A DNA stretch of 64,000 bases from Leclercia sp. LSNIH1 (GTDB lineage: Bacteria; Pseudomonadota; Gammaproteobacteria; Enterobacterales; Enterobacteriaceae). Numbering within the stretch: position 1 is the first letter of the stretch; each line of letters begins with the position of its first letter. Below, piece by piece: positions 18,455 through 25,624 of this stretch. The stretch covers positions 992,001 to 1,056,000 of the forward strand of contig NZ_CP026167.1 of the NCBI RefSeq assembly GCF_002902985.1. Direction: 5' to 3'. The notes under the pieces are model-generated. The model did no database searches. It saw only the letters and a list, made by a program, of their open reading frames with translations, and was not told the DNA's origin. The position numbers and the translations under genes were made by a program.

Positions 18455-18510
18455 AAACGGGGTACTGCTTTGGGCCTCTCGGGGTCAATGGGGCCTTCGC
18501 ATTGTGAATT

Positions 18511-19470
18511 TCAGGCTACAGCGAGACGCAGACCTAAATCATCCGGGTAGGGATCAAAGTAGTTTTGCGTCATCAGGTACTGGTCAGGATATTCCGCCAG
18601 ATAGTGTTTTAGCAGCGTGAGCGGGGCGAGAATAGGCAGTAATCCGTCACGGTAATGCAGGATCACGTCGCGCAGTTCGCCGCGCTGGCGGCTGTTAAGC
18701 TGGTTACGGAAATAGCCCTGAATATGCATCAGGACGTTAGTGTGGTTTTTGCGCGAGGCGGGTTGCTTCAGGATCGCCATCAGCTTTTCGCGGTACGCCT
18801 CGAAGAAAGCGTTCAGATCTTCCCACTCGTGCAGCGAAGCGACAAACGGGCCAATCTCCCGGTAGCCTGCCTGATGATGGGCCAGCAGCTGGAGTTTGTA
18901 ACGACTGTGGAAGTCCAGCAGCGCGCGGCGCGTCAGGCCATTGGCGCGCAGGGTGTTCAGTTCGTGAAGGGCAAAGACGCGCTCAACAAAATTCTCCCGC
19001 AGTACCGGATCGTGCAGGCGTCCATCCTCCTCCACCGGTAGCCATGGCCAGGTTTCAAGGAGCGCAGCGGTGAACAGCCCGACACCCTCCTTGCGGCCCC
19101 GGTTGCCGTTTTCATCATAAAGCCGCACGCGTTCCATGCCGCAGCTGGGGGATTTGGCACAGACGATAAAGCCAGCAAGATCGCCGATTTTTGGCAGATA
19201 ACCCGCCGCAAAATCGGCCATCTTCTGCGTAACGTCTTCGTGAGGCGCTTTGCTGAACCGCATCTGCGTCTCACCGCTGTCGGTCAGGACCAGGCGCAGC
19301 GCCGGACGAGGCGTCGGCAGACCAATAGCCATTTCCGGACAGACGGGCCTGAAGTTGACCCACTGGGCCAGCTCATCCATGACAAAGCCCATACGCTTAT
19401 GACCGCCGTCGAAGCGAACGGCGGAACCGGTTAAACATCCGCTAATACCCAGTACAGGTTTCGTTGTCAT
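18511..19470 (-). CDS. DUF523-DUF1722 fusion protein (YbgA-like C-terminus)
   Basis: The 319-aa protein has an N-terminal DUF523 domain with cysteines in ISGCLTG, RPVCPE and AKSPSCG (possible metal or Fe-S ligands). A C-terminal DUF1722 domain (about 180-315, with HSRYKLQLLAHH) matches the stand-alone YbgA of E. coli. Recent work on related DUF523 proteins points to RNA or thiol chemistry, but I cannot assign a reaction. It is next to a TTR-like gene and an MlrA-like regulator on the same strand. Confidence 0.85.
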   Translation of the reverse strand: MTTKPVLGISGCLTGSAVRFDGGHKRMGFVMDELAQWVNFRPVCPEMAIGLPTPRPALRLVLTDSGETQMRFSKAPHEDVTQKMADFAAGYLPKIGDLAGFIVCAKSPSCGMERVRLYDENGNRGRKEGVGLFTAALLETWPWLPVEEDGRLHDPVLRENFVERVFALHELNTLRANGLTRRALLDFHSRYKLQLLAHHQAGYREIGPFVASLHEWEDLNAFFEAYREKLMAILKQPASRKNHTNVLMHIQGYFRNQLNSRQRGELRDVILHYRDGLLPILAPLTLLKHYLAEYPDQYLMTQNYFDPYPDDLGLRLAVA

Positions 19471-19572
19471 GGTGTGTACCTCCAGAGCCTATATCTAAAA
19501 GTTACACAACTTGACTATTTTGTCCAAGTATTGGCGAAACTATTTTTTAATGTGTATATATATCAACGATTT

Positions 19573-19983
19573 TTAGCTGCCCTTATAGGTCGAGTAACCG
19601 TACTGGCTGAGCAGCAGAGGGATGTGCAGCTTCTCGTTGGTGCGGGTCACGGTAAACAGCACCGGGATCTCGGGGAAGAATGACTGCAGCTTATTCGCCT
19701 GGAAGTACTCTGCGGTTTTAAACGTCACTTTATAGACGCCAGGTTGCATGTCCTGATCGTCTGGATAGAGCGACTTGATGCGGCCATCCTGGTCGGTTTT
19801 GCCGCTGGCAACAGGGGTTCATTTGTCCTGCTGCTGTTTTTCCAGCGTGACGCTGACGCCCGGCGGCGGCGTACCGGTTTGCTGGTCAAGAATATGCACG
19901 CTCAGCGTACCGACAGGGGCGCTAAAGGCGACAGGAGCAAAGGCCATAGAGGCCAGGATCAGCAGAGGGGCACTTTTTTTCAT
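19573..19983 (-). pseudogene. hiuH: hiuH, periplasmic 5-hydroxyisourate hydrolase, broken by an in-frame TGA
   Basis: From ATG 19983 the frame encodes a signal peptide (MKKSAPLLILASMAFAPVAF, then SA) and the transthyretin-like fold (LSVHILDQQTGTP). It then meets TGA at 19821-19819, codon 55. The same frame continues without further damage to YGYSTYKGS and TAA, the family C-terminus, for 136 codons in total. In E. coli HiuH this position is the Trp of 'NGWLQL', so one TGG-to-TGA change explains the break. HiuH converts 5-hydroxyisourate in urate breakdown. A sequencing error cannot be excluded. Confidence 0.9.
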
Positions 19984-20079
19984 TGGGTTTTCCTGTGGAG
20001 TAGTAAGTCACAGGAAAACGTTAGCATTTGCCGCGCGGGAAAATATTCAACTTTTCGTGACAATTCCCGCAGGAGAAAA

Positions 20080-20808
20080 TCATCGCAGGATAATCACCTC
20101 AAGGGAAACCTGCTGCTGCCATTGCTCAACCTGCCTTTTGCGCGCGGCATTGAGCTTACCGCTGGTGACCAACAGCCATTTGCGGTCCGGGAAGATCTCC
20201 GGTGCCAGAGCGGCAGGGGGAATGGGCAGGAGGTTGATACGGTGGCCCTGGCCGGTGCGCGCTAAGGCTTCGAGCCAGATTTCGCACGGGTCGTTCAGGT
20301 GCCAGCCGCTGAGTAGAAGGTTGTCGCCCGGCGCTTTTTTGTCGCTCTCAAGGCAAAACGAGGTATAGGCGATGATAATGCCGTCGAGGATCTCGCGCAG
20401 GGTCATGGCGGCGGGAACGTTCGCCGAGACCTGGCTACGCAGGGGGCGTAACACCTTCGCGACCAGCTCTGGCCGGGGGTACTCGCGGCCGGCATCGTAA
20501 ATCATCTGGCGCAGGGATTCGATTTTGCCCGCCTGCAGACGGTCCAGCATGTTCTGTTGCAGCGTTTGCCAGTTATTGGTACGGCTCGGAGCAGGACGTT
20601 CCAGCAGCGGCTTCACCTGGCCAATCGGGACGCCTTTTTTCACCCAGTCGAGGATTTTCAGCGCCTGTTGGACATCCTCCTCGCTGTACTGGCGATGGCC
20701 GCCCTCCGTGCGCTGCGGCTTGAGTAAACCGTAGCGGCGCTGCCACGCCCGCAGGGTGGTGGCGGTGATCCCGCTGAGTCTGGCGAATTCGCCGATGGAG
20801 TAGGCCAT
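20080..20808 (-). CDS. MerR-family regulator, MlrA-like
   Basis: The 242-aa protein has an N-terminal MerR helix-turn-helix (YSIGEFARLSGITATTLRAW, then QRRYGLLKPQRTEGGHRQYS). A long C-terminal domain resembles a B12-binding/effector fold that has lost the cobalamin motif, as in MlrA. Similarity to E. coli MlrA (curli/biofilm activator) is clear in the HTH, but this locus is not the mlrA locus, so it is a paralogue. Targets unknown. Confidence 0.85.
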   Translation of the reverse strand: MAYSIGEFARLSGITATTLRAWQRRYGLLKPQRTEGGHRQYSEEDVQQALKILDWVKKGVPIGQVKPLLERPAPSRTNNWQTLQQNMLDRLQAGKIESLRQMIYDAGREYPRPELVAKVLRPLRSQVSANVPAAMTLREILDGIIIAYTSFCLESDKKAPGDNLLLSGWHLNDPCEIWLEALARTGQGHRINLLPIPPAALAPEIFPDRKWLLVTSGKLNAARKRQVEQWQQQVSLEVIILR

Positions 20809-20925
20809 GTCTGCGTCCGAAGGAAAGGATTAATCTCAATATACTACGAATATTTGCCTGCGGGATGAAGCACCAGAGCGGTGCACTACACTTTACATCC
20901 AGACGCGCAAATGAAAGGAGCTCTC

Positions 20926-21450
20926 ATGAAACTATGGCCTGTTGTGACCGGTGTCGCCATTGCGCTGACCCTGGTTGCCTGTAAATCCCCTACGCCGCCG
21001 AAAGGCGTGCAGCCGATAACCAACTTTGACGCCAGCCGCTATCTCGGCAAGTGGTACGAAGTTGCCCGCCTGGAAAACCGCTTCGAACGTGGTCTGGAGC
21101 AGGTTACCGCCACCTACGGCAAGCGCAGCGACGGGCAGATCAGCGTTATCAACCGCGGATACGATCCGGTGAAACGCAAGTGGAACGAGAGCGAGGGGAG
21201 AGCCTCTTTCACCGGCGCGCCTACTACCGCCGCGCTGAAGGTCTCTTTCTTCGGCCCGTTCTACGGCGGGTATAACGTCATCAAGCTGGACGATAATTAC
21301 CAGTACGCGCTGGTCAGCGGCCCGAACCGCGACTACCTGTGGCTGCTGTCGCGCACCCCGACCATTCCCGATGCGGTGAAAGAGGATTACCTCAATACCG
21401 CACGCAGCCTGGGCTTCCGGGTCGATCAGCTGGTATGGGTGAAGCAGTAA
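20926..21450 (+). CDS. blc: Blc outer-membrane lipocalin
   Basis: ATG 20926 after AAAGGAGCTCTC gives 174 aa. The lipobox TLVAC puts the lipidated cysteine at residue 19 with Lys at +2, consistent with outer-membrane sorting. Lipocalin motifs are GKWYEVARLENRFERG near residue 45 and the closing YLWLLSRTPTIP. Blc binds lysophospholipids and is induced in stationary phase in E. coli. Confidence 0.93.
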   Translation: MKLWPVVTGVAIALTLVACKSPTPPKGVQPITNFDASRYLGKWYEVARLENRFERGLEQVTATYGKRSDGQISVINRGYDPVKRKWNESEGRASFTGAPTTAALKVSFFGPFYGGYNVIKLDDNYQYALVSGPNRDYLWLLSRTPTIPDAVKEDYLNTARSLGFRVDQLVWVKQ

Positions 21451-21491
21451 ATATCGTGCTTACCGGGGCGGTAAAAGCGGACCCGCAGATG

Positions 21492-21512
21492 CCGCCCTCT
21501 CCTGTGGGGAGA
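21492..21512 (+). terminator. Stem-loop after blc
   Basis: CCCTCTCC-TGTGG-GGAGAGGG style stem between blc and the convergent antitoxin gene, resembling the 3056-3079 stem. There is no clear T-run on either side. Confidence 0.4.
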
Positions 21513-21544
21513 GGGATAAAAAGGACTGGCTCGCCAGGAATTGA

Positions 21545-21844
21545 CTAAATGTGAAACGCCACGCGTTTTCCGTTCGGGAGTTCAACATCCAGGCTTAGTT
21601 TACCGCCCATCGCCTCGATATAGCGTTTTAGCGTGGTGATTTTCAGTTCATTGCCACGCTGCTCAAGTTGGGTGATAGCGGGCTGGCTGATGCCCATCAC
21701 TTCCGCAACGTGTTTTTGCGATAATTTCAGTTCCTCGCGCATCATTTGCAGGCCCGTTTCCAGAATCATTTCGTCGGCCATTTCTTTGATGCGTTTTTGG
21801 CTTTCAGGGGAACGCGAAGCGATCGCTTCATTCAAGGTTTTCAA
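21545..21844 (-). CDS. HigA-like XRE antitoxin
   Basis: The 99-aa protein has a Cro/C1 helix-turn-helix (LSQKHVAEVMGISQPAITQL, residues 41-60) and an N-terminal helical extension, typical of the second gene in toxin-first (HigBA/RelE) modules. It overlaps the toxin stop by 4 bp (ATGA), so translation is coupled. It should repress the module from the inverted repeat at 22205-22248. Confidence 0.9.
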   Translation of the reverse strand: MKTLNEAIASRSPESQKRIKEMADEMILETGLQMMREELKLSQKHVAEVMGISQPAITQLEQRGNELKITTLKRYIEAMGGKLSLDVELPNGKRVAFHI

Positions 21845-22191
21845 TTTCTTGTCTCCATTGCTGCCAGGTGAGCCGAAAATTCATCATCTGCAATACGAAT
21901 GAGTCGTTCATAGAATTTTTTGTCATGACTTTTATCGCCTGCGCAAAGCACAATAGCCTGACGCACGGGATCGAAAGCAAAAAATGCACGAATCGGACGG
22001 CCATAATATTGAATACGTAATTCTTTCATATTGTTATGTCGCGAGCCTCTGACTGTATCGGCATAGGGACGTGGAAGGCGGGGACCATAGGTTTGCAGGT
22101 TTATGAGAGCTGCAAATACCTTTTCCTGAACGCCTTGTTCTTGATCTTCCAGCCACGCTTCAAACACTTCTCCTAAGATTACCGTCCACAT
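21841..22191 (-). CDS. HigB/RelE-type mRNA interferase toxin
   Basis: The 116-aa protein is of the phage-derived Gp49-like HigB family: WLEDQEQGVQEKVFAAL, RLPRPYADTV, and the core MKELRIQYYGRPIRAFFAF. These toxins cut mRNA on the ribosome. The gene order, toxin first, is usual for this group. Confidence 0.9.
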   Translation of the reverse strand: MWTVILGEVFEAWLEDQEQGVQEKVFAALINLQTYGPRLPRPYADTVRGSRHNNMKELRIQYYGRPIRAFFAFDPVRQAIVLCAGDKSHDKKFYERLIRIADDEFSAHLAAMETRN

Positions 22192-22204
22192 GTTGTCATC
22201 CTTG

Positions 22205-22248
22205 ATAAGTTGTAGCTTATACTAAGGAATGTATAAGCTACAACTTAT
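22205..22248. promoter_or_regulatory. Operator of the HigBA-like module
   Basis: A perfect 18-bp inverted repeat (ATAAGTTGTAGCTTATAC and its complement) with an 8-bp spacer lies 13 bp upstream of the toxin start. Each arm contains its own ATAAG...CTTAT dyad, giving four half-sites. This is the expected autorepression site and also covers the upstream region of the divergent GNAT gene. Confidence 0.85.
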
Positions 22249-22301
22249 AAATGCACGTGCTGTTGCTTGATGTAGATTCGTTTTTCGACCATGCTCGCAT
22301 C

Positions 22302-22739
22302 ATGAAAATCGAATCCGCATTCCCCTCACAATTTGACCGTCTTGTCGCGATCTGGGAGTCTTCCGTTCGCGCCACTCACCACTTTTTGCAGGAGAGCGAT
22401 ATCGCGACATTACGCCCGTTATTGCTTAACGCCTATTTACCGAACTTAACCGTTGTTATTGCGCGGGATGAAACCGTCGTCATTCATGGCTTTTTAGGTG
22501 TGGATGAGAACCGCATTGAAATGCTGTTTGTTGATGATGCGAGCCGGGGGAAAGGCGTCGGCACGCTGCTGCTGAGGCACGCCATTGAACACTTTGGCGC
22601 CAATGAAGTGGATGTGAATGAGCAGAACCCGCAGGGGGTTGGGTTTTATCGCTATATGGGGTTTGAGCAGGTCGGGCGAACGGAGCGGGACGGGCAGGGG
22701 AATCCGTTTCCGCTGCTGCATATGCGCTATAAGGGTTAA
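22302..22739 (+). CDS. GNAT-family N-acetyltransferase (YjaB-like)
   Basis: ATG 22302 gives 145 aa that align along their length with E. coli YjaB (AIWESSVRATHHFL, then DVNEQNPQGVGFYRYMGF). The acetyl-CoA loop is SRGKGVGTLLL. An earlier ATG at 22251 would overlap the toxin operator and lacks family sequence. Substrate unknown. Confidence 0.85.
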   Translation: MKIESAFPSQFDRLVAIWESSVRATHHFLQESDIATLRPLLLNAYLPNLTVVIARDETVVIHGFLGVDENRIEMLFVDDASRGKGVGTLLLRHAIEHFGANEVDVNEQNPQGVGFYRYMGFEQVGRTERDGQGNPFPLLHMRYKG

Positions 22740-22811
22740 TTAAAGCGCGTACTACCCCTTCGCCCCTATGGGGGGAGGGGAAATAACCCCTTAACCCTTT
22801 CCTGAAGCCGA

Positions 22812-23423
22812 TCAGTTACTCGTAATTTGCCCCACGATCACGCCACGCACTTTCTCACCGTCGAAGGAATAAGAGACGGTATTGCTTTGGGTAAATCCCT
22901 CCTGAACGGGGGTATCCTGATAGAAAAGAACAGCCTCCTTTTTTATAACCTCATTATTTCCAAATGACTGAGCGATATCCTGACGAGTGGTATCAAGCAA
23001 AGATATCTTCCCTATGGAAACGCGAATGGATTCTGGCGATGCCACACACTCTTTATGATTGCCGTCTTTAGCTATCGCAATAGCAGTGAGTAACCCCCTC
23101 CCCATTTCATTATCGGAAATAAACCAATAATTTATACCCTCTTTTGAATGCAGGCAGAGCCAGCGAGCAGAGCTGTCTGTCTGAATAGGTATGTCAGCAA
23201 TATCCGTCAGGGAAGTCGTCTCCATCTGAATAGCTTTGGTGCCGATAGTAATGGTGGGAGAGATAGGCTGTTGTGATACAACTTCTTGGGAAGAGAGGTC
23301 ATCCCGGTAATATTGCTCCGCAAAGCCTGTCATTTTGGCCGCGAAAGCGTGATGGCAGGCTGAAAGTAATATAAGAGTCAGGAACGATAAGCATTTAATT
23401 TTGACATTAGCTATTGTTTTCAT
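22812..23423 (-). CDS. Putative exported or lipoprotein, unknown function
   Basis: ATG 23423 gives 203 aa. The N-terminus has a signal sequence with a plausible lipobox (LLSAC, Cys23) or, alternatively, a later signal-peptidase I site (HAFAA). The mature part is beta-rich with one conserved-looking 'ARWLCLHSKEGINYWFIS' segment. I do not recognise a family. Base composition is lower in GC than the neighbours, which marks the start of the accessory block beside selC. Confidence 0.7.
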   Translation of the reverse strand: MKTIANVKIKCLSFLTLILLSACHHAFAAKMTGFAEQYYRDDLSSQEVVSQQPISPTITIGTKAIQMETTSLTDIADIPIQTDSSARWLCLHSKEGINYWFISDNEMGRGLLTAIAIAKDGNHKECVASPESIRVSIGKISLLDTTRQDIAQSFGNNEVIKKEAVLFYQDTPVQEGFTQSNTVSYSFDGEKVRGVIVGQITSN

Positions 23424-23472
23424 GTCTGGCACTCATTCTGATTTGTATCGTCGTGAGTATACCGGGCTATTT

Positions 23473-23497
23473 ACTGGCCGCTTGCCAGTCTTTTTTT
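23473..23497 (+). terminator. Plus-strand intrinsic terminator with no obvious upstream gene
   Basis: ACTGGC-CGCTT-GCCAGT followed by CTTTTTTT. It points rightward just upstream of a leftward gene. The only plus-strand gene before it ends 730 bp away. Confidence 0.65.
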
Positions 23498-23552
23498 GTA
23501 AAATTCTGATTTTTGCATGGTGATGAGTGTGAGATGAGGGTTACGGGCCGCG

Positions 23553-23581
23553 GCAGTTGTTCGGTTTTGCTGAACAACTGC
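23553..23581. repeat. Perfect 10-bp hairpin in the symE 3' region
   Basis: GCAGTTGTTC and GAACAACTGC flank a 9-base loop. A second dyad, CTGTAAG/CTTACAG at 23612-23630, follows. Both lie just beyond the symE stop; they may be terminator or RNA-stability elements. Confidence 0.5.
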
Positions 23582-23661
23582 ATATCTGCTTTGGTTTCGC
23601 GTCTGCCGAAACTGTAAGCCTGACTTACAGGTTAAGTAAGAATCAGGTGATCAGCCTGTGA

Positions 23662-23949
23662 TTACACCATGGACAGCGCCCCTTCAATCCCTTTCAGCTT
23701 CTGCTGCGCCTGCTTTAATTCAGCGAGAAGTGCCTTCTCATGCGGGTTGTGCGCCATCACAACGATGCAGCCATCCATGACTTTCACTGTGACTTTATCT
23801 CCGGTATCAAATCCCGCCGCACGCAGCCATTTGCCGGAAAGGATCAGATTTGGCGTACTGCGATCGAGACCTTGCGGGCGATATCCCACAATTAATGTAC
23901 GCTCAGTTCCGGTTGCGGTAGTGTCTGGGGTAGAATGCGAATCAGCCAT
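23662..23949 (-). CDS. symE: SymE-family toxin (AbrB-like fold)
   Basis: ATG 23949, preceded by AAGGAGTTGATT, gives 95 aa. The segment 'GKWLRAAGFDTGDKVTVKVM' with DGCIVVMA matches E. coli SymE (GQWLEAAGF...VKVMEGCIVL). SymE is the toxin of the SOS-linked SymE/SymR type I system and compacts the nucleoid. No clear LexA box is visible upstream. A candidate antisense RNA covers the start codon. Confidence 0.85.
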   Translation of the reverse strand: MADSHSTPDTTATGTERTLIVGYRPQGLDRSTPNLILSGKWLRAAGFDTGDKVTVKVMDGCIVVMAHNPHEKALLAELKQAQQKLKGIEGALSMV

Positions 23950-24013
23950 AATCAACTCCTTGATAGTTGGTGAGGTTAGACGCCCATTAGTGCTGTAACA
24001 CTGCTGGGCGTTG
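23943..24013 (+). ncRNA. Candidate SymR-like antisense RNA
   Basis: A plus-strand promoter-like pair (TTCCGG 23907-23912, 18-bp spacer, TAGAAT 23931-23936) would start an RNA near 23943. It would run across the symE start codon and ribosome site and end near an inverted repeat ACGCCCA...TGGGCGT (23980-24011). Its length of about 71 nt is close to the 77 nt of E. coli SymR. The position fits, but the terminator has no strong T-run. Confidence 0.45.
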
Positions 24014-24032
24014 CTTGAAATGTGAATCCATG

Positions 24033-24078
24033 TGGTAGGTACCACGTGGTGATAAACTAACCGAAATGGTACCTACCA
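24033..24078. promoter_or_regulatory. Inverted-repeat operator between symE and the small plus-strand gene
   Basis: Perfect 12-bp arms TGGTAGGTACCA and TGGTACCTACCA are separated by 22 bp. The right arm covers the first start codon of the downstream gene, so binding there would repress that gene directly. Confidence 0.7.
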
Positions 24079-24257
24079 TGCAAGAGAAAAAGAAGCCAAA
24101 TTTTGACCGCACCAAAAGCACGATGAAGAACATCCGGTTTGAGGATGAGCTTTTGGAACAGATTGAGAAAGCTGCGGGGAAAGGGAATTTTAGTAAGTGG
24201 GTGAAAGAAGCCTGTTTAATAAGATTACAATCATCTAGCGGATTAGATAAAAAATGA
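24066..24257 (+). CDS. Small YlcI/YnfO-like protein (ribbon-helix-helix type)
   Basis: 63 aa from ATG 24066, or 59 aa from ATG 24078. The C-terminal part 'MKNIRFEDELLEQIEKAAG' then NFSKWVKEACLIRL has the strand-helix-helix look of DUF3950/YlcI-YnfO proteins from cryptic prophages and of RHH antitoxins. The overlapping inverted repeat suggests autoregulation. It lies tail-to-tail with the FRG gene, 29 bp apart. Confidence 0.7.
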   Translation: MVPTMQEKKKPNFDRTKSTMKNIRFEDELLEQIEKAAGKGNFSKWVKEACLIRLQSSSGLDKK

Positions 24258-24286
24258 TTTGATTCGCAAATATTATATCGCAGAAT

Positions 24287-25198
24287 TTAATTAATCTTAT
24301 CAAACATAGATTTTACTATGCCGTCGTATCCGGGGAATATTTTTGCAGAGTTATAACCCAAGCTACTGATGCTGTCAAAGATTTGATATGCTTCACTGCA
24401 AGATATTCTAATTCTTTTAAATATATTCGTTTTATCGTTATTAAGCATTTGTGATCTAATTAACTGATCTAAAGGTGCGAAGTTAGTCATTATTTGCGGA
24501 AGATTGTTAGTGACTGACATATGCATAGAAGGATTTTCAACTGACCAATGTGTAAACAACCCTTTTTGGGAGTTAATATTATCATTTTCTGAGTAGCGGG
24601 GAGTATAAAACTCTACATTGATTCTATTAGTCGTAGGCCATAAAAAACTTAGATACATCTTGTTAATTGCCCATATTTCCATATGCCCAGTATTGTTACG
24701 TGCATCTCTGCTAGCAAAGTAAATCGCAACAAAAGGATCATATGTCCAATCAAGGAAGCGGGTTGGCACTCCATAATGTTGTGCTAAAGCAGCAACTTCG
24801 TATAATTCCTCATCTATCCAATTTTCACTTCCAAAGTTTAACAAAGATGAGAAATCATCTGCATCGGAAAGAACATTTTTAAATTTATTGGTTAATGGTA
24901 TTTTGAGTCCATTTTTATTGCTTAAGTGATAAAATTGCTTTATCAAGGATTTTTCTAAGTGTACTTGCCAGTGTTGCCAAAGATATTGATCGGAAATAGG
25001 TTTTCCACCTGCTATTATCCAACATTTATCAATAGTTTCTTTTCTAAGTATAGATGGCACTAGTTGAAACGATGAATCTGCATGGCCTCTAAATACATAT
25101 CCTTGAAACTTATCAGCGTTATTCCAAGGTAAAAATAAATTTAAGAATTCACTAGCTGATTCACAATTAATAATTTCATAAAAATTATCATTTTCCAT
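24287..25198 (-). CDS. FRG-domain protein
   Basis: The 303-aa, AT-rich gene encodes the FRG domain: YVFRGHADSSFQLVPSILR at residues 34-52 and AQHYGVPTRFLDWTYDPFVA around 138-157, the two signature blocks. Family members are often found in mobile islands and defence loci, and an ADP-ribosyltransferase-like activity has been suggested. No enzymatic role is proved by this sequence. It lies 49 bp from the 3' end of selC and is clearly acquired DNA. Confidence 0.85.
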   Translation of the reverse strand: MENDNFYEIINCESASEFLNLFLPWNNADKFQGYVFRGHADSSFQLVPSILRKETIDKCWIIAGGKPISDQYLWQHWQVHLEKSLIKQFYHLSNKNGLKIPLTNKFKNVLSDADDFSSLLNFGSENWIDEELYEVAALAQHYGVPTRFLDWTYDPFVAIYFASRDARNNTGHMEIWAINKMYLSFLWPTTNRINVEFYTPRYSENDNINSQKGLFTHWSVENPSMHMSVTNNLPQIMTNFAPLDQLIRSQMLNNDKTNIFKRIRISCSEAYQIFDSISSLGYNSAKIFPGYDGIVKSMFDKIN

Positions 25199-25247
25199 GA
25201 GATTTCATTAACCTAAATATTTAGAGGCAATACAATGATGGAAATTT

Positions 25248-25342
25248 TGGCGGAAGATCACAGGAGTCGAACCTGCCCAGGACCGCTGGCGGCCCCAACT
25301 GGATTTGAAGTCCAGCCACCTCACCGGAGATGACGATCTTCC
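25248..25342 (-). tRNA. selC: tRNA-Sec (selC, UCA anticodon)
   Basis: The 95-nt sequence is E. coli selC with three substitutions. It keeps the 8-bp acceptor stem (GGAAGATC), the TCA anticodon in GACTTCAAATCC, the long variable arm and an encoded CCA end. It inserts selenocysteine at UGA in formate dehydrogenases. selC is a well-known integration site and the FRG-containing block abuts its 3' end. I find no second copy of the 3' end in the window. Confidence 0.97.
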
Positions 25343-25624
25343 GCGCCTCGATTGCTACATGGAGGCGGGGCGCATTATAGCTACTTTCAATCATTTACCC
25401 CATCTTTTCCCTCACTTATTTCACCCCTTTTTTGACCTGCGTTATCCCTCCAGCGTAAACCTTAAGAAAATCCTCAGCTTACATTTTCCGCCCCCGCACT
25501 TTTACCGCGATCACAAAAAACAAGAAACGTAAAAAAGTAACCAGAAAACGCAATACCTGCCCGTGGGTGAATGGTTTACAAAAAATGTAACCGGTCTCAG
25601 CGCCCTACGCGTGAAGGAAAAACA

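Noticed and set aside
19819..19821. In-frame TGA in hiuH as a selenocysteine codon, given selC nearby
   Set aside because: The family has Trp there, no SECIS-like hairpin is seen right after the codon and HiuH needs no selenium.
23980..24011. A LexA box upstream of symE
   Set aside because: CTGTAACACTGCTGGG lacks the CAG half at the required spacing; the dyad fits an RNA hairpin better.
23424..25247. A second selC 3'-end copy marking an attL/attR pair for the FRG block
   Set aside because: No repeat of the tRNA 3' sequence was found by eye in the left flank.
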